Source: Hippopus hippopus (lineage: Eukaryota > Mollusca > Bivalvia > Cardiida > Cardiidae). Taken from it: a stretch of DNA of 64,000 nucleotides. Where the stretch lies: contig OX328105.1 in assembly GCA_946811185.2 (NCBI GenBank), forward strand, positions 44,950,845 to 45,014,844. The letters run 5' to 3'. The position numbers and the translations under genes are program-made. Below the pieces are notes generated by a model, which saw only the letters and a program-made list of their open reading frames with translations, ran no database searches and had not been told where the DNA came from. Shown here in pieces: positions 23,786 to 35,200 of the stretch (its first letter is position 1; the number at the start of each line of letters is the position of its first letter).

Positions 23786-26495
23786 TTTTTAGCTCCACTG
23801 GCCGAAGGCCAGCGGGCTTATGTCATTGTCCGTCGTGCGTGCGTGCAAGCGTCCGTCTGTCCGTGTGTTAACTTTTATTTTAAACATCTTCTTCTCTGAA
23901 ACTACCCAGCCAATTTTGATGAAACTTCAAAGAAATGATCCTGCCATGGTCCTCATCAAAATTTGTTGAAAGAATTTAATTCCTTCAAAAGCTCTGGTTG
24001 CCATGGCAACAAAACTTAAAAATATTGGAAATCTTTGAAAATCTTCTTGTCTGAAACCATAAGGCCTAGGGCTACCAAATTTTGCATGTAGCTTTATCTA
24101 GTAGACCTCTATGAAGTTTCTTCAAATTATAGCCCTGGGGTCAAATTGACCCCGTCCCGGGTGTCACAAGTTTTACATAGGCTAATATAAAGAAAACTTT
24201 AGAAATCTTCCTGTACCTAACCATAAGGAGATATAAATAAATCGTGCCTCTACATTGCACTCAATATTCTCTAAGAGCTGGCCAAGTGACCTACTTCTTT
24301 ACATGATGTGACCCAATTCAAAGTGTTAAGAGATATCATTAAGACATATTCTGAGCACGTTTCTTAAGTATCAGAATGAAAAATCTGGCTTTTATAGTGC
24401 ACATGTACATGCTTTTTAGCTCCACTGGCCGTCGTGCATGCGTGTGTCCGTCCGTGCGTTAACTTTTATTTTAAACATCTTCTTCTCTGAAACTACTCAT
24501 CCAATTTTGATGAAACTTCACAGAAATGATCCTGCCATGGTCCTCTTCAGAATTTATTGAAAGAATTTGATTCCTTCAAAAACTCTGGTTGCCATGGCAA
24601 CAAAACTTAAAAATATTGGAAATCTTTGAAAATCTTCTTGTCTGAAACCATAAGGCCTAGGGCTACCAAATTTTGCATGTAGCTTTATCTAGTAGACCTC
24701 TATGAAGTTTCTTCAAATTATAGCCCTGGGGTCAAATTGACCCCGTCCCGGGTGTCACAAGTTTTACATAGGCTAATATAAAGAAAACTTTAGAAATCTT
24801 CCTGTACCTAACCATAAGGAGATATAAATAAATCGTGCCTCTACATTGCACTCAATATTCTCTAAGAGCTGGCCAAGTGACCTACTTCTTTACATGATGT
24901 GACCCAATTCAAAGTGTTAAGAGATATCATTAAGACATATTCTGAGCACGTTTCTTAAGTATCAGAATGAAAAATCTGGCTTTTATAGTGCACATGTACA
25001 TGCTTTTTAGCTCCACTGGCCGTCGTGCATGCGTGTGTCCGTCCGTGCGTTAACTTTTATTTTAAACATCTTCTTCTCTGAAACTACTCATCCAATTTTG
25101 ATGAAACTTCACAGAAATGATCCTGCCATGGTCCTCTTCAGAATTTATTGAAAGAATTTGATTCCTTCAAAAACTCTGGTTGCCATGGCAACAAAACTTA
25201 AAAATATTGGAAATCTTTGAAAATCTTCTTGTCTGAAACCATAAGGCCTAGGGCTACCAAATTTTGCATGTAGCTTTATCTAGTAGACCTCTATGAAGTT
25301 TCTTCAAATTATAGCCCTGGGGTCAAAATTGGCCCCGCCCCAGGGGTCACAAGTTTTACATGGGCTTATTAGAGAAAACTTTAGAAGTCTCCCTGCACCT
25401 AGCCATAAGGCCTAGGGCTACCAAATTTTGCATGTTGCTTTATCTCGTGGGCCCCTACCAAACGTGCCCAAATTATAGCCCTGGGGTCAAAGTTGGCCCC
25501 GCCCCGGGGGTCACAAGTTTTACAAAGGCATATATGGAGAAAACTTTAGAAGTCTCACTGCACCTAGCCATAAGGCCAAGGGCTACCAAATTTTGCATGT
25601 AGCTTTATCTAGTGGGCCTCTATGAAGTTTCTTCAAATTATAGCCCTGAGGTCAAAATTGGCCCGCCCCGGGGGTCACAAGTTTTACATGGGCTTATATA
25701 GAAAAAACTTTAGATGTCTCCCTGCACCTAGCCATAAGGCCTACGGCTACAAAATTTTGCATATGGCTTCATCTCGTGGGCCCCTACCAAAAGTGCCCAA
25801 ATTGTAGCCCTGGGGTCAAAGTTGGCCCCGCCCCGGGGGTCACAAATTTTACATAGGCATATATGGAGAAAACTTAAGAAGTCTCCCTGCACCTAGCCAT
25901 AAGGCCTAGGGCTACCAAATTTTACATGTGGCTTTATCTAGTGGGCCTCTATGAAGTTTCTTCAAATTATAGCCCTGGGGTCAAATTTTACCCCGTCCCG
26001 GGGGTCACAAGTTTTACATGGGCTTATATAGAGAAAACTTTAGAAGTCTCCCTGCACCTAGCCATAAGGCATAGGGCTACAAAATTTTGCATGTGGCTTT
26101 ATTTAGTGGGCCCCTACCAAGAGTGCCCAAATTATAGCCCTGGGGTCAAATTTGGCCCCGCCACGGGGGTCACAAGTTTTACATGGGTATAAAGCCTAGG
26201 GTTACCAAGTTTTGCATGTAGCTTTATCTAGTGGGTCTTTATCAAGAGTGTCCAAATTATAGCCCTAGGGTCGAATTTTATCCCACCCCAGGGGTCAGAA
26301 GTTTCACATGTGCTTATATAGTGAAAACTTTAGAAATCTTCTTGTTACTGACCATAAGACTTAGGGCTACCAATTTTAGTCCTGTTTCAGGGGTCTCATG
26401 TTCAAAACCAATTTGCCAAGTATAGTAAAGTTTGGCATGTAGTGGCTTCACTTCTTAGCCAGTGGAGCGATACAGGGCCATCATGGCCCTCTTGT
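23786..26495. repeat. Related molluscan repeat with AGCTCCACTGGC ends and internal tandem arrays
   Basis: The left end reads TTTAGCTCCACTGGCCGAAG. The right end, inverted, reads TTAGCCAGTGGAGCGATACA and then GGGCCATCATGGCCCTCTTG. Inside are a 591-bp tandem triplication (see separate entry) and a further array at about 25270-26360. That array has units of roughly 160-180 bp holding GCCCTGGGGTCAAA, CACAAGTTTTACATGGGC and GCCATAAGGCCTAGGGCTAC. The units stay open in one frame, but this reflects the repeat sequence and I see no gene signals. Confidence 0.8.
23820..25330. repeat. 591-bp tandem triplication
   Basis: Landmarks recur at exactly 591-bp spacing: CCATGGCAACAAAACTT at 24001, 24592 and 25183, and GCTTTTTAGCTCCACTGG at 24411 and 25002. 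Copies two and three look identical over several hundred bases by eye. The first copy differs only in its leading part. Confidence 0.85.
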
Positions 26496-26940
26496 TTCTT
26501 AGATTTGGCCCAATGACCTACTTTTTGACCGGACATGACCTTATTCCAAACTTGTCCGAGATATTATCAAGACAAACACTCTGACCCATTTTCATGAGTA
26601 TAGGGCTGAAAATGTGGTCTCTATAATGCACAAATCGTTTTTCTAAGATTTGGCCTGGTGACCTACTTTTTGACCCGACATTACCAAATTTTAAATTCGT
26701 CCGAGATATCATCTAAAACAAACACTCTGACCAATTTTCATGAGATTAGGACTGAAAAAAAAAAAAGGCCTCTAGCGTGCGGAAAGGGTTTTTCTTAGAT
26801 TTGGCCTGGTGACCTACTTTTTGACCTGCCATGACCCAATTTCAGACTGGTCCAGGATTTTATTAAGACAAACACTCTGACCAATTTTAACAATCACGAG
26901 TACAGGGCTGAAAATGTGGCTTTAAGGCCAGTGCACACAA
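26496..26940. repeat. ~150-bp tandem repeat (AGATTTGGCC unit)
   Basis: Three copies start near 26497, 26646 and 26796. Each contains CTTAGATTTGGCC, GACCTACTTTTTGACC and ACAAACACTCTGACC. Confidence 0.8.
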
Positions 26941-27569
26941 TAAAATTTGTCTCGTGAAGTTAATCTCAGAGGTTTTTGTATCATGATACACTTCTGTACA
27001 CACACAAATACAAATCTTATGATAGTCTTCTTACCTGTCGGGTTTCCCGACCAGAATTATGCTGATGTGTAGATCTAGTGTCAGACTGGTGCTTACAGAG
27101 CAAGATTAAGTGATCATGGCATTATGCATGATAATTATTGCTTTTGCTTTGGAAAACTTGGACGGACCATTCTTGGTGCAAAGATATGTTCTTCTCCGTG
27201 CCATAGTTCTAGTCTTTCAATGTCCTTGGTGGAAAATACATTGTCTGCAATTTTTGTGAATCAGGAAATTGACTTACTCAACGTGTATACACTTTACAGT
27301 ATCAACAAATCTACAGGTAGCTCACCTTCCAGGAAATTCTTAGCTGTGATTGGCTGATACTTTGATACAAATCTTACGATTAGAGCATTGCTCTAAACCT
27401 AATACAGTTTCATGAAACTCCAGAAAATCGTATAATACATGTAGTAGGAATGTACAGACAGTAAGATTTGTCTCAGATACAAAATCTCTCAGATTAATCT
27501 AACTGAAAATGTGGCCTGTAAAGTGCACACAACATAATTGTTGACACCCGGGCTACGTACGACGGACAC
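26940..27569. other. Inverted-ended insert within the repeat block, no gene
   Basis: Both ends contain a GTGCACACAA block and ATTTGTCTC with AGATTAATCT-like sequence in inverted order (about 26935-26990 against 27450-27535). This suggests a ~600-bp non-autonomous element. No coding signal. Confidence 0.4.
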
Positions 27570-27617
27570 ATCACGATCCCAAGAGCTTGCCTTGAGCACT
27601 TTGTGCTCAGGTGAGCT
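27570..27617. repeat. Inverted terminal counterpart of the 17152 repeat
   Basis: CCTTGAGCACTTTGTGCTCAGGTGAGCTTA is essentially the reverse complement of the start at 17152. It closes the 10.5-kb nested block. Confidence 0.7.
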
Positions 27618-27654
27618 TAACAATTAGATCTATACAGATCTACTTTCAGGGATT

Positions 27655-27782
27655 GAAACTGCATTTTGACACGCAAATACCCAAAACGATTTTAATCTTC
27701 GATCACAAATACATCGTAAGATTTTCAAACCCAAATACCGAAAACGATTTTAACCTTCGATCATAAATACATCTTCAGTGTT
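27655..27782. repeat. Two-copy ~65-bp direct repeat
   Basis: AAACGATTTTAATCTTCGAT and AAACGATTTTAACCTTCGAT head two adjacent similar blocks, each ending in ATAAATACATC or CAAATACATC. Confidence 0.7.
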
Positions 27783-28240
27783 CAAAGTGCTTATCTGATG
27801 GTTCATTTCCCGGTAAGATAGCGGCGATCAGTCCACCTGTTCATATCTCATTTACCAGAACTTCGCAAAAAATATCTTTCCAAGTCACCTGCTGTTTCAC
27901 TACATGAATGGCATCGAAACAAAGTTCAGAGGCGAGAGAGGAATCAGTTCTGTCTTAAGATAAATCATGATTCCTCGGAAAGAATATGGTCGAACTCGGG
28001 AAGAACTGTTGGTCCCTGGATTACGAGACTTTTACCGGTGTCTCCTGTATCTGACTTACAGAGCTACGGAGCTTAGCAGGTGTTTAAGCAGAACCTTAGT
28101 TTAGTGTTACTTTACTTTAAATGTACTGTAAGTTAATTACTTTACTTACAAAGCCCTGTTTTCCTACATTTCATCATTATCCTCGCACATGGTTTTGAAA
28201 ACATCCTTGCAGGATAGTTTTAGTTGAGATATATGGTTGT
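27783..28240. other. Decayed SINE-like sequence, no gene
   Basis: Blocks such as GGCGAGAGAGGAATCAGTTC and ATTCCTCGGAAAGAA resemble the body of the tRNA-SINE at 55.5-55.8 kb. The tRNA-like head is not intact here. Confidence 0.4.
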
Positions 28241-28245
28241 AGTAT

Positions 28246-28616
28246 ATGAGCCATGCTCCAGCAATAGCAAGTTGTGATTAAACCCTCTTTTGCTAGAGTA
28301 TGGCTCATTTATTTGCAAAAAGTATCGAGCCAGATCAGTCCGCGCAGGCCGACCTGGTTCAAAACTTTTTGCTATTGGTCAATTTCCCTGTGATGCATCG
28401 TATCAAACAAGTCATCATAATTAATTAGGCTCTATCATATCCATTTTGTCTAACAATCGAGTGAATCATAGTGAAGACTGGTCCTTTTACATGATTACTT
28501 GCAGAAAATTAAACAATGGCAAAAAGTTTTGACCCAGGTTGGCCTGCCCAGGCTGATCTGGGTCGATACTTTTTGCTGATGTATTAAAACCCGTTTTCAC
28601 AGAGCTTGGCTCATAT
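28246..28616. repeat. Two family C copies, partly merged
   Basis: ATGAGCCATGCTCCAGC (28247) faces GAGTATGGCTCATT (28300). A second copy follows and ends AGAGCTTGGCTCATATG. Internal GCCTGCGCAG-type palindromes are present twice. Confidence 0.65.
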
Positions 28617-28736
28617 GTAAAAGCACTGCATTGATAAGAGACGCAGCTAGTCATGAACAATTTCGCCTTTTGCAACATTTCTTTTTTCAAAGTTAGCACG
28701 GAGGTGGGGAGACAAAAGTCGTCATCAGAAAAGTAG

Positions 28737-28968
28737 TTAACTCTTTTATCAGACGTCTAGTTCTAAGACATGCCCAAATTGAAAACATTTGCAGACGTCA
28801 ATGTAAATGTAACTCAAATGACGGGATTTTCTCTTGTAAGATTAGAAAATAATGTATAAAATCGGACGAAAATACTGGTTAACAGCATTTTCTCCCTTTC
28901 CCCCACCATATTTTTAAAAGCTTCTTCCTCAAGATCATTAAAACTTTAGATTGTATGATATGGTTAAT
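28737..28968. repeat. MITE family A copy, diverged
   Basis: The left end TTAACTCTTTTATCAGACGT is clear. The hairpin tip ACTGGTTAACAGCATTTTCT is retained and the right end is eroded. Confidence 0.7.
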
Positions 28969-28988
28969 ATACATGTCATCGACATAAT

Positions 28989-29256
28989 TGGCTTGCAACA
29001 CGCGAGAAGGGGCATTCGGACATTTACGTAAAGTGTCGTCTCGGATCAGCCTCCGCAGTCCGCGCAGGCTAATCCGAGACGGCACTTTACGTCTACATTA
29101 GATTTTGTTTTTCAGTAGACTTGCGCAAAACAGAAAATTACATAAACAGAAAGTATCGTTTCGGATTAGCCTGCGCGCACTGCACGGGCTGATCCGAGAC
29201 GACACTTTACGCAAATGTCCGAATGCCCCTTTTCGCGTGTTGCAAGCCACATTAAC
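28989..29256. repeat. MITE family D with ~60-bp terminal inverted repeats
   Basis: The left end TGGCTTGCAACACGCGAGAA and following bases are mirrored at the right end (TTCGCGTGTTGCAAGCCA). Each half also holds a palindrome around GGATTAGCCTGCGC. It sits directly against the 3' end of the giant gene, 15 bp past its stop codon. Confidence 0.85.
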
Positions 29257-29270
29257 TTATCATTATTATA

Positions 29271-32200
29271 TTAACCGGCATCGTTCCCTCTAGGTGGACT
29301 GTAAATATCATCGTCTGGACGGAATCTGTAGAACTGAACTGCGTTGTTCGACTCTTTAGATGCTTTACCGAGGATGTCTGTTACCTCTGTCTTTTTGGAA
29401 ACGGAGTCAAGTCGGTCTCTCACCTGAACAGCAAGCTTCTGCACTATCTCTTCCTTTCTTTTGATCTGATCTCGAACGGTTTGGGTCACTTTCGTATATA
29501 GTCCAGCTGCTTTACCTTTGAGTTCATTTCTGGATGTTTCTCTGAACGTTTTCAGTGCGTTTGATAAGAACTTGTCGTCATCAAAATTGTCAACAAGACT
29601 TTTGTAAAATTTGTCCAGTTCATCGTGGTTTGAAATAGCCTTTTGAATAGCAGGACTGTTTCTGAGATCGTCTAGCTTTTTTCTTATATTTTGATTTACA
29701 TGATTACTAAGGTCAGAGTAAAAGTTGTGAAAACTTGTCTGAACTTTGCCAGACCAAACCTCCGTCAGCCTTTTATGAAGGTTTTCATCTAAAATGATAT
29801 CATCGAATTCATTCTGAATTATTGATGAAATAGTGTTCATACTTCTTGGGTCTGATAGTATCTCATCGATACTATCTTTACCATATTTTATTGGAAATTT
29901 GCCATCTTTTATTGTTTTGGTCAACGTGTCCGACCAGTCAGCAAATGGAAGTGCATCGTCATAGAACTTTTCGAAACTTACAAAACATTTTGTGCTGTAC
30001 GAACTTAACCATTCCTTACATTTTCTTGTTATAACAGATAGACAGTCTTCAATCTTGTCCTTGCGAGAATGGCAGGGGGACAATCTGCTAAACATAAAAA
30101 CCTCACATGGGCTTTTACTGCTACATTTCTTCACATGAGCCTCAAGATTATCCATCAAAAATGGTTCAGTATGCTTCCTAGCGTCTGCCTTCGCCACAAG
30201 GTTTCCTGCACTGTCTCGTAGTCCCTCGTCTGAGATTTCTGCATGGTCAGTGAATGAAAAGCCATCATTTTTCTTCAGTCCAACAGCTGCTTTCTGACGC
30301 TTTTCTAAACCTACCAACTCATGAACTCTTTTCATGTCTTTTTGTAGGTTTGTTGGAACATCTTCAATCCTCTCGCCGTCAAGGAAATAATTTTTCATTT
30401 TGTATATCTTTTCTTTTGGGGTAATACCTATGCTAACACCACAGTATCCATTGCCTCGTTTGCATCGTATTTTCCCGCGAAATTTCATATCATCAGCCTT
30501 TTTTACAGCATTTTCGGCCTTCTTTGCAAGTTTATCGTTCAACGTTTTCAATTGACCCTTTAGCTTAACTCCAAACTTTGAGAATTTAGTTCTCATTTGC
30601 CGAGGCATGTTTTTCACGGAAGTTTTAAGCCTTAAACCTATCCCTTTTAGCTGAGTTTTCCATTGTGACTTAGTTTTCACGGCTACAGTTTTCATCGACC
30701 TCAAACTTGTTTTCACAAACTTCTTAAAATTGCCAGCAGTTGTTTTTGTGAAAGTTTTGAGTGTTGCTGGTATTTTTTTGAAAGTTGAAATAATGCTTTT
30801 GATATTGAGCTTCATTTTGGTCAGCTGTTGCTTTAGCGTGCGTCTAAAACCCGTTTTAACAAAGTTAACGATTCCTTTTTTTAATGATTTTATAGCAACT
30901 TTTATCATAGATTTAATTCCGTTCGCAAAAGCCTTTAAACCGGCTTTTAAACCAAATTTTATGGCCGTCTTCACGCCAAGTGCAAATGCCGAAGCGGACC
31001 CTGCACTCAATACCATAATTGCGTCCATTGCTAGGTCGATCAAGCTATCCCGTAACGCCCCTAGAGCAACTTTCGGGCATCGTTTAACGGCATAGGCAAT
31101 AGATCTTCCGATGTTATAGAACAAACTAATAATCGGTATATAGCTTATAACCTCGGCTGCTTTTTCTTCACTCTTGTCATAACATCGAGAACAGCGTAGA
31201 TACTTTGGGTCGTCTTCAATCTGAGCGGATGAAAACCATTTCCATATTTGCTTTTCGGAGCCATAGTGGTGGGATGACAGTATTATCTGTGACCCTGTAT
31301 ATGTTAACTTTTCATGGCCATACAAATATTTGATAACTTCATTATGTATGGTCCATTTTTGACTTCTCTTGAACGCATACCGTGGTTCTAGCTGGACTGC
31401 GTGTGAATGCAAACTTCTCAAAGACAAGCAAAAAGAATGTTTCGCATTACAAATATGGTCCGTCTGTCGAGTCCACCAAAGAGAATCGTCTATTTGTCCA
31501 CCGGAGTCGTCTGCTTCCTTGTATCCGACCTTGTCACCACCAACAACATTTAGGAGTGGACATTCATCATGCTCACTGCGAACAACATATAAAGCAAAGT
31601 TTTGGTCTTTTTCACAGTGAAATTTATTTTCTGCTGCAAGATTTAATCCTTCATTCTTATCCACAAATACCCACTGTTGAGAGTTTTGATCTCCGTAAGA
31701 TAAACTCTGTAATTTTACGAGATTGCTGTCCGTTTCGAAGCCTACCACTTGCAATCCCTTGTTGGAACGTTTTAAAGACTTTATGTAACCTTTATTAAAG
31801 ACCCATTCGTCTCCAAAAGCTTGATTCATTGTTGTATCACTCTGTAGACTCAATGCCAAAACACCCCAATAATTCGCGATGGTAAGAATTTGATTTGACT
31901 TTGAATTTACTAGCTGTTTATTCTTCCAAAACCACAACTGCCCTTCGACAAAGTTTTCAGATAAAGGTCTCATCTTTATAGAGTTGTCTACCACCGTCAA
32001 TAATTCGCACGGCGCTCTCGTTGTCCGTATGAAAAACAAACATGAAATCTCATCGATAAAATTACCGTTATCATCAAACTTTACCGTTGTGAGATCAGAA
32101 TCTTTTCTTTTGCCACACGTCAAGCTTATTGTGACACCCCTTTCTGTTTTGAGAGATCTTAGATGGCAATTATCATCCTGCCAATATCTAAATCGGGAAT

Positions 32201-35200
32201 AGATATCTGTGACGAATTTCTGCTTACTAGAGAACGTATACTTATCCCACATTACAATATCATGATCATCAGCTAGATCATCAAATTCAACCATAAGTAC
32301 CATTTCAGTGCCAACATTGACTACATGATTATCATGAAAATACCAAAGTTGACTTTCTAAGTTGTCCTTGTCATATGCAGTAAAAATAGGTTCTTCCCCT
32401 AAACGTCCACAAGTTAAAACTACACACTTTTCAATGGTACTAGTTATAAAAAATAGAGATACGTTATCAAGATCGATGTTTTCCGAGCAACCAGGATTTG
32501 CTGATCCATCCTTTTCGAAGTCGAAATCCAGGGGAAGTTTTGACCAGCTGAATCCAAATCTTTCTTCTTCTAGATTACCCAAGTGAGCCGTACCATCTAC
32601 CCCGTCAAATGTCAGTGCTATTTTGTTCCTTTCTTTGACTTTTAGATGATTGTTTTCATAAATCCATGTTTGGTCGATTCCAGTACTTTCAATGTGCAAA
32701 GTAAGTGAATTATTGGCATACGACAACATCAGGCCTGTCTTTTGGTGGATAATTAGATCCCCTTTTGTGTAAAATAATTGGCTCTGAATAAGTTTTTCTG
32801 TTAGTGGTCTAATTTTCAAAGAATTTCCCTCGCCATAACCTGTTAGAAATTCGCACGGTTTTTCAGTGCTGCGGATGTAGAACAAACATTTTATTTGGCT
32901 AACGTCCTCGAGGACGCTGTAACCAACGAACTCCCATACTGCACTCTCTCCGAAAGCTTTTGAACACACAACATTTGTTAAACCATTTAAAATAACGGTT
33001 TTAACTCTACAATCAAAATTCTTGTTGCTGAGAGAAGTAAAATGTCCATCTTCATCTAAAACTTCAATGTCTTGTGACTGGTCGTAAAACAAATGATCTG
33101 CCATTATGTATGTGTTGGTAGACTCATGCCGTTTTAGCACAAGACCAGAGTAAAGATTTATCAAGCGTGAATTCTCAAGATACCATAATTGAGCTTGCAC
33201 CTTCTTCTCATCGAACACCTCAAAATAAGGTTTTTCATTGATCTCGTCAGCTGTGAGAACAACACAGGGACTGTTCTTCTCTTTGATGAAAAAGTACGTT
33301 CGATTGTACGTAGAACACTGGAACACCGAATAATCATGAAATGCGTCCATTGAATAAATTTTGCGCCATTTTTGTATCGTAAAATTTACATTCGCTCGGA
33401 TAAAAACTGTATCATTGCTCATTTCGCTGTATTTGTAGCCTGCTGGAAAAGCCTCATCAGTTGGCCTAGATAACTCAAATTTTCCATCATCTTTTAGTGT
33501 AAGAGATTTACCTGATTTTAGGTGTACAAGAAAATCGCTAGATTTATACCATAGCTGATCCTCTGCCAGGTCAGATGTTACAGGACCAAAGAAAATATTT
33601 TCATCATTTTTGTCTACACTTAGTACACCACAAGGGGGCTCATCCTGTTGTAAGAAAAATGGACAAAGTACTTTGTCTGCATACGAACTGAAATCCTCAC
33701 TGAAGGTTACCAAACTTGATTGTGAGATATTTGAGTTGAAAATGACATTCGAAACAAAGTTTCTCGCAACACCGTCTCGGATATCCCAGAGTTGTCTGAA
33801 AAAGTTGTTGTTGTCATATTCTTCGAATGCTAAAACGTTTTCCCCTGAAACATTTTTGTATGTAAGTAAATCACATTTACTTGATTCCGATTTAATGAAA
33901 TATAAACTTCTAGCACATCCAGATGAAAACCCGTTCTCTGCTTGCTCGTCAATCAATGGAATTCTCTCCATCGAGGTTTCTACTTCTGTGGCAGAAATAT
34001 TATAAGATTCTCCAGATCGGAGATTGAAATAGGCTTGTCCCCTTCTAAACCATAGCTGATCGAACAGCCGAGACGGGATAGGCATTTTAGATTGCACCTC
34101 GATTTCATGTGATGTAGCATTTACAGTCAGAACGCTGCAGTCTTTTTCAGTGCTCTTCTGTCTCAAAAAGAACATGCACGTGGTCTGCTCCGTAAAATTC
34201 GAGGATTCTGTAGCCTTGACCATAGTCCATTTCTCAGTCTTCTCTGTGTCGTCCGTACATTCAAAGTGGATAGCCTCAGAAGCATCTTTGCTTCTATCAA
34301 CACTCTGGATAATTGACAGCCTGCATGTATGACCTGACTGTTTTATAGACTTTTCATTTAGTAACCACCCCTGATCTAGATTTTCAGTTAAGCGTACTGT
34401 TTGAAAATCATTCGCACCAACTCTTTCCAAGGAAACAAATTTTTCATGTTTTACATTCTTTATTCCACTGGAAAACTGGTACCATAAACAATTGCTTGGG
34501 TCTTCATCGTCGAACCTGTCGAAATGTACACTCGAATACTGAATTTTGAAGAATTTGGAAAACTGTACCACTAAACCAGCTACTGCAGCAAGAATTACGC
34601 CTGTGAACAAACCGGCAATAGCAGCTTCTTTTGCTGTAAAGCATATCCACAAAAGAAATCCTGATGGAACTCCAAGTGCAAGTGCAAGAAAAACTACCAA
34701 CAACTTTACTGTAAAATGAGACTTTGCTTCGTCCTCCCTAACACAAAGAACTGAACATGGAAAATCGTCATGTTTGATAGCAAAATACTCGGAATTATAT
34801 TCGCAAGTTGATACATCATCACCCTCTAGATTAGCTAAATTGACAATAAAATCTTGTTTGTAGTAATCGTATTTAAATCCAACGCGAATATCATTGTCTT
34901 TGATCACAAGAACACTTTCTTCGGGGAGATCTAAAGCATACAAATTGCCATCATTTAACTGCCACCTCTGACTTATATCCTCGTCTAATTTACCAAGCCA
35001 AACACGAGAATCAACCCAGCTAGATGTCAAGTATTTGTGCGTCTGACTGTGTCTGATATAACTGTAGTCCCAATACCACAATTGATTTCCAATGTTATGT
35101 TCATTCAAAAGGCTTAGTGTTAATGAAATTCCTTCGTACGTTAGGACCTTGCATGACTCCGTTTTTTGTATAAGAAACAAACACGTAATTAAGGCAATAT

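Noticed and set aside
25360..26425. Chain of plus-strand frames with a repeating KTLEVSLHLAIR-like peptide
   Set aside because: They follow the ~170-bp tandem repeat units of a molluscan interspersed repeat. Openness is a by-product of the unit.
255..26940. CRISPR array
   Set aside because: Tandem repeats here have no constant repeat/unique spacer pattern and the genome is eukaryotic.
31369..31798. Plus-strand frames of 83-138 codons within the giant gene
   Set aside because: They are antisense shadows of the long minus-strand frame, which has clear repeat-unit conservation.
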